This document shows positions 5,868 to 10,361 of a DNA stretch of 10,361 nucleotides, in pieces. Positions within the stretch are counted from its first letter, which is position 1. Every line of letters starts with the position of its first letter. Where the stretch lies: the NCBI GenBank assembly GCA_003164655.1, contig PLTW01000041.1:7806-18166 (forward strand), given 5' to 3'. The notes beneath the pieces were generated by a model. It saw nothing but the letters and a program-made list of their open reading frames with translations. It made no database searches and had not been told where the DNA came from. The DNA comes from Actinomycetota bacterium (GTDB lineage: Bacteria; Actinomycetota; Thermoleophilia; UBA2241). The position numbers and the translations under genes are program-made.

Positions 5868-7204
5868 CCTCGGTCCTGCTCGTCTATCCGTTCTTTCGCG
5901 GCCCGCGCGACCGGTCACGGTTCCGCTTTCCACCGCTCGGGCCGGCCTACGTCGCGGCCGGTCTGCGCGCGGCGGGACACGCCGTCGAGCTGCTTGACGG
6001 CACGTTCCTGGACAGGGACGACGCCCTTGCGCAAGCCCTGGCGGCCGGCGCCGAGGTGGTGGGCGTCTACGGCATGGCGACGCTGAGGCGCGATTGTCTG
6101 TGGTTCGCGGAGCGCCTGCGCGGCCGCTGCGGCCTGCTGGTCGCCGGCGGTCCGCTGCCGACCTGCGACCCCGGCGCGTTCCTGTCACAGTTCGACGTCG
6201 TCGTGCGCGGCGAGGCCGAACAGACGATGGTCGAACTCGTCGCCGCCTACGAGGCCGGCGCCGATCTGGCCGCGGTCGCCGGCGTCGTGCGCGCCGCCGA
6301 CCCGGACGCGCCGCCGCGGCCATTGGCGCGCGACCTCGACGGCATCGCCTTTCCCGCCCGCGATCTGCTGGCCAACCAGCGCTACATCGACTACGGCAGG
6401 CAGAAGTACGGCTACGCCATCACCACGGTGATGAGCACGCGGGGCTGTCCGTTCGACTGCGAGTTCTGCAGCAACGTCCTGTTCGGAGGTTCCTACCGGG
6501 AGCGCTCGCCGGGCAACGTAGTCGACGAGATCGAACAGGCCCTGGCGCTGGGCTACGACCGCATCTCGTTTGCCGACGACGTCTTTACCCTCGACCGTCG
6601 CCGGGTCGCGGCGATCTGCGAGGAGATCGCGCGCCGCGGTCTGCGCTTTCTGTGGGAGTGCCTGGGCCGCGTCGATGCGCTCGACTACGAGACCGCGCGA
6701 CTCATGAAAGACGCCGGCTGCTTTCGCATCTTCTTCGGCATCGAGTCGGGCAACGACGCCATCCTGCGGCTGATGAACAAGCAGATCACCACGGCTCAGG
6801 CGAGAAGCGCCGTGACGGCCGCCCACCGCGCGGGGCTCGAGGTGGGCGCCTTCTTCATCGTGTACTACCCGGGCGAGACCGACGACACCGTGCTCGACAC
6901 GCTGCGCTTCGCCGGGTCGCTGCCGCTCGACTACCTGGGGCTGACGATGCCCTATCCTCTGCCCGGGACGGCGCTCGCCGACCGGGTCGGCGAGCGCCAC
7001 ACGCGCGAGTGGCGCCAGCGGGGCGGCCTGTTGTCGAGCCATACGCTCACCTACGATGCCGGCGTTTCGGCGACCAAGATGCGCTTTGCCATCTTCAAGG
7101 GCCACGCTCAGCTCGAACTGAAGCGGCGGCTGGGCAGACTGGCTCCCGTGGCGCTGAAGCTCTTCGAAAAGCCCACCGACGAGGTGCTGCGCCTCCTGCG
7201 CTGA
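5864..7204 (+). CDS. B12-binding-type radical SAM enzyme (first of three)
   Basis: This 446-residue enzyme has the two-domain layout of cobalamin-dependent (class B-like) radical SAM proteins. An N-terminal Rossmann-type B12-binding domain (about 1-150) opens LLVYPFFRG, with FPPLGPAYVAAGLRAAGH, LLVAGGPLP (91-99) and VVRGEAEQTM. The radical SAM barrel begins at STRGCPFDCEFCSN, with Cys195, Cys199 and Cys202 as ligands of the [4Fe-4S] cluster (C-x3-C-x2-C). FADDVFTL (236-243), GIESG (292-296) and FFIVYYPGETDDT (330-342) follow. The B12 domain lacks the DxHxxG motif of His-on cobalamin proteins, as is common in this class. Relatives methylate or rearrange unactivated carbons, or form carbon rings as in BchE. 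The substrate is unknown; a lipid or glycan is suggested by the coupled GT-C gene. The ATG overlaps the previous stop. Confidence 0.92.
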   Translation: MTSVLLVYPFFRGPRDRSRFRFPPLGPAYVAAGLRAAGHAVELLDGTFLDRDDALAQALAAGAEVVGVYGMATLRRDCLWFAERLRGRCGLLVAGGPLPTCDPGAFLSQFDVVVRGEAEQTMVELVAAYEAGADLAAVAGVVRAADPDAPPRPLARDLDGIAFPARDLLANQRYIDYGRQKYGYAITTVMSTRGCPFDCEFCSNVLFGGSYRERSPGNVVDEIEQALALGYDRISFADDVFTLDRRRVAAICEEIARRGLRFLWECLGRVDALDYETARLMKDAGCFRIFFGIESGNDAILRLMNKQITTAQARSAVTAAHRAGLEVGAFFIVYYPGETDDTVLDTLRFAGSLPLDYLGLTMPYPLPGTALADRVGERHTREWRQRGGLLSSHTLTYDAGVSATKMRFAIFKGHAQLELKRRLGRLAPVALKLFEKPTDEVLRLLR

Positions 7205-7296
7205 AGGGCTCAAGGCCGCGGCGTCGCCGGGGGCCGCTGGGGCCGACCGCAGGGGCGTGGCGTTGCGGGGAACCGCCGGGGCTGCCCACCGACTCG

Positions 7297-8589
7297 TCAG
7301 GCGCGCCCCGCGAAGGCCGCCATGGTCTCGCCGATCCGGCGCCGCAGCCAGCTCTCGTCGATCTGCGAACGGTAGACGAAGGTGACCTCGTTCTCGCTCT
7401 CCCAGTCCGCGCCCTCGTCGGGTCTTCCGAGCCGCTCGAACAGGCTCGATCCGGGCAGCGGATACGGAACATTGAACGAGATCTCGTCGAGCGGCAGCGC
7501 CAGCGCGAGGGCGAAGGTCTCCTCGATCGCCGCCGCGGTCTCGCCCGGGTAGCCGACGATGAAGAAGGCGGCCACCTCGATGCCCGCCTCGCGATAGAGG
7601 CGCACGGCGTGGACCCCGTCGGCGACCGTGACCCGCTTGTTCATGAGCGTGAGGGTGGCCTGGCTGCCCGACTCCAGGCCGAGATAGACCCTGCGGCAGC
7701 CCGCCGACTTCATGGCGCGCACCGTCGCGGCGTCGAGCCCGTCGGCGCGCGAGAGACAGCTCCAGCTCATCTGCCGGCCGGCCATGCCGCGGCAGAACCG
7801 GGCGAGATAGGGCAGGCTCAGCGTGAAGGTGTCGTCGGCGATCCACAGGCCGTCGTAGCCGAGGGCGCGGATCTGCTCGATCTCGGCGAAGACCGCGCCG
7901 AGCGGGCGGCGCCGAAAGACGTCGCCGAAGATCGGTTTGGAGCAGAAGTCGCAGCCGAACGGGCACCCCAGCGTGGCGATGATGGACGTCACTTTCGATC
8001 CGGTCGCCCGCTGCCAGACGTCCTGGTAGGCGGCGTGGTCGAAGTCGCCGCGGTCGGGTAGCGGAAACGCGGCGAGCTCGCGCTCGCCGTAGTGCACGGT
8101 CGGGTTGTCGATCCGCAGGCCGTGGTTGGGCACGAACAACCCGCCGTAGGTGTCGAGGGGCAGCTCGGCCATCGTGCCCGCCGCGACGCCGCGACCGAGC
8201 CAGTCCGCGCAGAAGCGCGGGAAGCTCAGGTCGGCCTCGCCGCGAAACACGGCGTCGAAGTGCGCCGCGAAGCGCCGCGGGAACACGGTCGGCAAAGGAC
8301 CGCCGGCCACCAGCAGGCTGTGCGGCAGGCGCGAGCGGACCATCTCCGCGATACGCAGGGCGTTGCGCGTCAGGCTGACCATCGCCGAGACCCCCACGAT
8401 GTCGGGCCCATAGGAGATCAGGTCGTCGCCAAGCTGCTCGAATGTGGAAAACGTGCAGTCGAAGACCCGCGCCTCGACGCCGAGCCGGCCCAGCTGGCCG
8501 GCCAGCGTGGCGACACCCAGTGGCGGGAAGAGCGTCTCGGTGAGCGCTCTGGTGCGAAAATAGGGAAAGACCAAGGCTACCTTGGGCAT
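7297..8589 (-). CDS. B12-binding-type radical SAM enzyme (second of three)
   Basis: This 430-residue protein is a paralogue of the + strand enzyme at 5864-7204. Both start with VYPFFR/VFPYFR, carry LLVAGGPLP, RGEA, GCPFxCxFCS (here Cys209, Cys213, Cys216), ADDxFTL, the ESG motif (GLESG, 304-308), LMNK, AFFIV-YPGET and PYPLPG, in the same order and spacing. I chose the ATG at 8589, preceded by AGAGGA with a 5-nt spacer; the frame upstream of it (to 8667) is Arg/Gly-rich and not like the family. The C-terminal 40 residues differ from those of the first enzyme, which may reflect different substrates. It reads against the first enzyme with 92 nt between the stops, so it is a separate transcription unit, likely starting near 8667. 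Reaction and substrate are unknown; carbon methylation is the best family-based guess. Confidence 0.92.
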   Translation of the reverse strand: MPKVALVFPYFRTRALTETLFPPLGVATLAGQLGRLGVEARVFDCTFSTFEQLGDDLISYGPDIVGVSAMVSLTRNALRIAEMVRSRLPHSLLVAGGPLPTVFPRRFAAHFDAVFRGEADLSFPRFCADWLGRGVAAGTMAELPLDTYGGLFVPNHGLRIDNPTVHYGERELAAFPLPDRGDFDHAAYQDVWQRATGSKVTSIIATLGCPFGCDFCSKPIFGDVFRRRPLGAVFAEIEQIRALGYDGLWIADDTFTLSLPYLARFCRGMAGRQMSWSCLSRADGLDAATVRAMKSAGCRRVYLGLESGSQATLTLMNKRVTVADGVHAVRLYREAGIEVAAFFIVGYPGETAAAIEETFALALALPLDEISFNVPYPLPGSSLFERLGRPDEGADWESENEVTFVYRSQIDESWLRRRIGETMAAFAGRA

Positions 8590-8594
8590 GCGGT

Positions 8595-8600
8595 TCCTCT
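8595..8600 (-). promoter_or_regulatory. Ribosome binding site of the second radical SAM gene
   Basis: On the minus strand this reads AGAGGA, 5 nt before the ATG at 8589. It settles the start, trimming 26 residues from the longest open frame and leaving the protein beginning MPKVALVFPYF, the usual beginning of the B12 domain. Confidence 0.65.
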
Positions 8601-8673
8601 GCGTGCGGGTGACCCGACCTCGCGCACCGGCCTGGCCCCTGCCGCGGGCGCCGGCGCCGCGTTCCACGATTCC

Positions 8674-8702
8674 ATGATAGAGCCTGCGAACGCCCTTGTG
8701 TG
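8674..8702 (-). promoter_or_regulatory. Candidate promoter for the second radical SAM gene
   Basis: The minus strand reads TATCAT at 8679-8674, five of six bases of the -10 consensus and unusual in such GC-rich DNA. CACACA lies 17 nt upstream (8702-8697), matching only the last three bases of the -35 consensus. Transcription would begin near 8667, giving a leader of about 78 nt that contains a GC-rich self-complementary stretch around 8645-8660. Confidence 0.4.
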
Positions 8703-8791
8703 CACGCTCTCACACTGAAAACGAGTCGGTTTGCGGTCGGCTTGTCGTAAACTACTCGTCACGGCAACGTCGCTGGGGGTCGGCCTCGCAG

Positions 8792-10246
8792 GTGGCATCG
8801 TCACGCAAAGAGGTGCTGCTCGTCTTTCCGGGCAGGTACAAGGCGCCCGACCCGCAGGTGCCGCTGGCGCTGCTGCACTTGGCCGCCGCCCTGCAGCGCG
8901 ACGGCTACGTGCCGCGGATCTGCGACATGAGGCTGCAGGACTACCGCAGCTTCCGGATCGGCGAGCCGGTGTTCGTCGGCGTGAGCTGCATGAGCGGCCC
9001 ACAGATCGGCTACGGCCTCGAGTTCGCCCGCAAGGTGCGCGCCGAGAACCCGCGCGCGCCGCTGGTCTGGGGCGGCGTGCACCCCACGCTGCTGCCCGAG
9101 CAGACCGCGGCCAGCGCGCTCGTTGATGTGGTGGTGCGCGGTGAGGGCGAGCTCGTCGTCGGTCCGCTGGCCGACCGACTGGCCGCGGGGGCGCCGCTCG
9201 ACGACGTGTCCGGCCTGACCTTCGAGCACGACGGGGCGATCTGCAGCACGCCCGACGCGGACCTCATCGATCTCGACACCATCTCGCCGGCACTGCCCTA
9301 CGACCTGCTCGACCTCGAGAGGTATCCGACGCTGCAGGCCGGGCGGGTCCACCTGCAGACCAGCCGCGGCTGCCCCAGCCGCTGCGGCTTCTGCTACAAC
9401 ACCGGCTTCAACCAGCGCAAGTGGCGCGGCAAGAGCGCGGAGCGCGTGGTGGCCGAGATGCAGTATCTGCTGCGGCGCTTCCCGCACGTGAAGATCGTCG
9501 ATCCGGTCGACGACAACTTCTTCGTGAACCGGCAGCGCGTCGCCGACATCTGCACGGGGCTGCTGGATGGCGGTGTCAAGGTCGCCTGGCGGGCGAACTG
9601 CCGCTTCGACTACCTGGCCGGCTACGACGGCGAGTTCGTGAGCCTGCTCGAAAAAGCGGGCTGCATGGAGCTCGACTTCGGTGGCGAAAGCGGTTCGCGG
9701 CGCATGCAGGAGTTCGTCTGCAAGGATGTCACCTCCGACGAGATCCTGCGGTCCGTGGCGAGCCTGCGTCGCTGGGCGCCGTCGATCGACCCGTTCGTCT
9801 CATGGCTGTCAGGTCTGCCGGGCGAGACCTACGCGGACATGGAGAAGACCTTCGACCTCATGGACGAGATGGCGCGCGCCAACCCCCGTACGCAGCACTA
9901 CGGCATCTTCCTGTACACGCCGTTTCCGAGTCCGCTGCTCGCCTCGCTGCCGCCCGAGTTCCGGCCGCCGCAGTCGCTCGAGGAGTGGGCCGCCATCGAG
10001 GTGTTCCACTTTGAGCCGCCTTGGCACAGCAAGGCCTACGTCGAGAAGCTGCGGGCGATCTCGGCCGTGACCAGGTACGCCTTCTTGCCGCGCTCGCGGA
10101 TCGCCGAGCACGGCGCGGCTTTCAGGGCCGCCTACGGCCTCATGAACCGTGCCGCGCGGTACCGCTGGCGGCACCGGTACTTCGGCTTTCCGGTCGAGCT
10201 CGAGCTGGCCAACGCCGCGGCGCGGAGGCTGCGCGGGTTTCTGTGA
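8792..10246 (+). CDS. B12-binding-type radical SAM enzyme (third, divergent type)
   Basis: The 484-residue product has an N-terminal B12-binding Rossmann-like domain (about 5-150), with VLLVFPGRY, LVWGGVHPTLLPEQ (91-104) and VVRGEGE (114-120). The radical SAM domain opens SRGCPSRCGFCYN, with Cys194, Cys198 and Cys201 binding the iron-sulfur cluster. VDDNFFVN (239-246), GGESG (297-301) and LSGLPGETYADM (339-350) follow. A C-terminal helical region (about 395-484), rich in aromatic and Arg residues, goes beyond the core and is absent from the other two enzymes here. It shares the fold but not the detailed motifs of the pair at 5864 and 7297, so it probably acts on a different substrate or step. 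The GTG at 8792 gives MASSRKEVLLVFPG, a natural family start; TTG 8696 and GTG 8813 are alternatives. No strong ribosome site is seen. It is divergent from the second enzyme. Confidence 0.9.
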   Translation: MASSRKEVLLVFPGRYKAPDPQVPLALLHLAAALQRDGYVPRICDMRLQDYRSFRIGEPVFVGVSCMSGPQIGYGLEFARKVRAENPRAPLVWGGVHPTLLPEQTAASALVDVVVRGEGELVVGPLADRLAAGAPLDDVSGLTFEHDGAICSTPDADLIDLDTISPALPYDLLDLERYPTLQAGRVHLQTSRGCPSRCGFCYNTGFNQRKWRGKSAERVVAEMQYLLRRFPHVKIVDPVDDNFFVNRQRVADICTGLLDGGVKVAWRANCRFDYLAGYDGEFVSLLEKAGCMELDFGGESGSRRMQEFVCKDVTSDEILRSVASLRRWAPSIDPFVSWLSGLPGETYADMEKTFDLMDEMARANPRTQHYGIFLYTPFPSPLLASLPPEFRPPQSLEEWAAIEVFHFEPPWHSKAYVEKLRAISAVTRYAFLPRSRIAEHGAAFRAAYGLMNRAARYRWRHRYFGFPVELELANAAARRLRGFL

Positions 10247-10309
10247 GGCGCCGCGCCTTCTGTGTGGCCTCGCCAGCGCTGAGAAGCTCCGTCGGACCGC
10301 GCGCGTCGT

Positions 10310-10348
10310 GGCAAGCGTGGCCGGCGCGGGCCGTCGGCCACGCTTGCC
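10310..10348 (+). terminator. Long hairpin after the third radical SAM gene, candidate terminator
   Basis: GGCAAGCGTGGCC (10310-10322) is perfectly complementary to GGCCACGCTTGCC (10336-10348). Four more pairs inside (one G-T) extend the stem to 17 bp with a 5-nt loop (CGGGC). It starts 64 nt after the stop at 10246. There is no T-tract, but stems this long are rare by chance, and the position suits a transcription end, possibly serving a convergent gene beyond the window edge as well. Confidence 0.6.
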
Positions 10349-10361
10349 CTGGTGTGGCCGC

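Noticed and set aside
5055..6323. A 422-codon minus-strand open frame
   Set aside because: It is antisense to the unknown protein and the first radical SAM gene, begins with a long run of Arg-rich low complexity, and conflicts with a gene supported by overlapping starts and stops on both sides.
7205..7296. Terminator between the two convergent radical SAM genes
   Set aside because: The 92-nt gap is very GC-rich with only short stems of 4-6 bp and no T-tract, so nothing stands out from background.
6094..8061. A 655-codon + strand open frame
   Set aside because: It overlaps the first radical SAM gene in a shifted frame and then runs antisense to the second; its composition is Arg-rich and shadow-like, while the overlapped genes have clear catalytic motifs.
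6185..8713. An 842-codon minus-strand open frame, longer than any real gene here
   Set aside because: It runs antisense through the first radical SAM gene and in another frame through the second, is extremely rich in Arg, Ala and Gly, and has no recognisable domain. Stop codons are rare in all frames of such GC-rich DNA.
8724..8753. Possible + strand promoter for the third radical SAM gene, with TAAACT at 8748-8753
   Set aside because: The -10-like box is reasonable, but no -35-like hexamer lies 16-18 nt upstream; TTGCGG at 8731-8736 is only 11 nt away. I could not support it as a feature.
1..10361. CRISPR arrays, tRNA or rRNA genes, insertion sequences
   Set aside because: I saw no regularly spaced repeats, no tRNA-like cloverleaf or rRNA stretches, and no transposase or terminal inverted repeats bordering any block.

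Overview
The window is GC-rich throughout (codon third positions almost all G or C) and reads as bacterial chromosome. A high-GC actinobacterial source is likely. The SecF signature carries the Leu-Tyr-Asp-Thr form (GYSLYDT), which I associate with actinobacterial SecF, where many other bacteria have Asn before the Asp. Two SpoIIAA-like STAS proteins and a Cys-rich small protein fit the same picture. A finer placement, for example Thermoleophilia-like, would be a guess.

Layout. (1) 1-1103: the last codons of a probable secD, then complete secF, both + strand: the accessory module of the Sec protein-export channel. (2) 1104-2773: a signalling island. One STAS-domain gene (+) converges on a two-gene minus-strand unit made of a second STAS gene and, 51 nt downstream of it, a small protein with two predicted zinc sites. 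No partner kinase, phosphatase or sigma factor lies in the window. (3) 2774-3599: a leader region with a good promoter (TTGCCA, 17 nt, TAAAGT) followed by a very stable hairpin, then a four-helix DUF420-like membrane protein. (4) 3664-7204: three genes on the + strand joined by stop/start overlaps (GTGA, then ATGA): a GT-C-type polytopic glycosyltransferase, a 278-residue protein I do not recognise, and a cobalamin-binding-type radical SAM enzyme. (5) 7297-8589, minus strand: a second, clearly paralogous radical SAM enzyme that converges on the first. (6) 8792-10246, plus strand: a third, more distant radical SAM enzyme, followed by a 17-bp hairpin, a likely transcription end.

The most interesting part is 3664-10246: three B12-type radical SAM enzymes within about 4.4 kb, next to a polyprenyl-sugar-type glycosyltransferase and an unrecognised protein. 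Enzymes of this architecture often methylate or rearrange unactivated carbons in lipids, glycans and natural products. The simplest reading is a pathway that builds and modifies a membrane-associated lipid or glycan. The substrate cannot be read from the sequence, and membership of the second and third radical SAM genes in the same pathway is inference from proximity. Regions 1-3 look like ordinary chromosomal neighbours.
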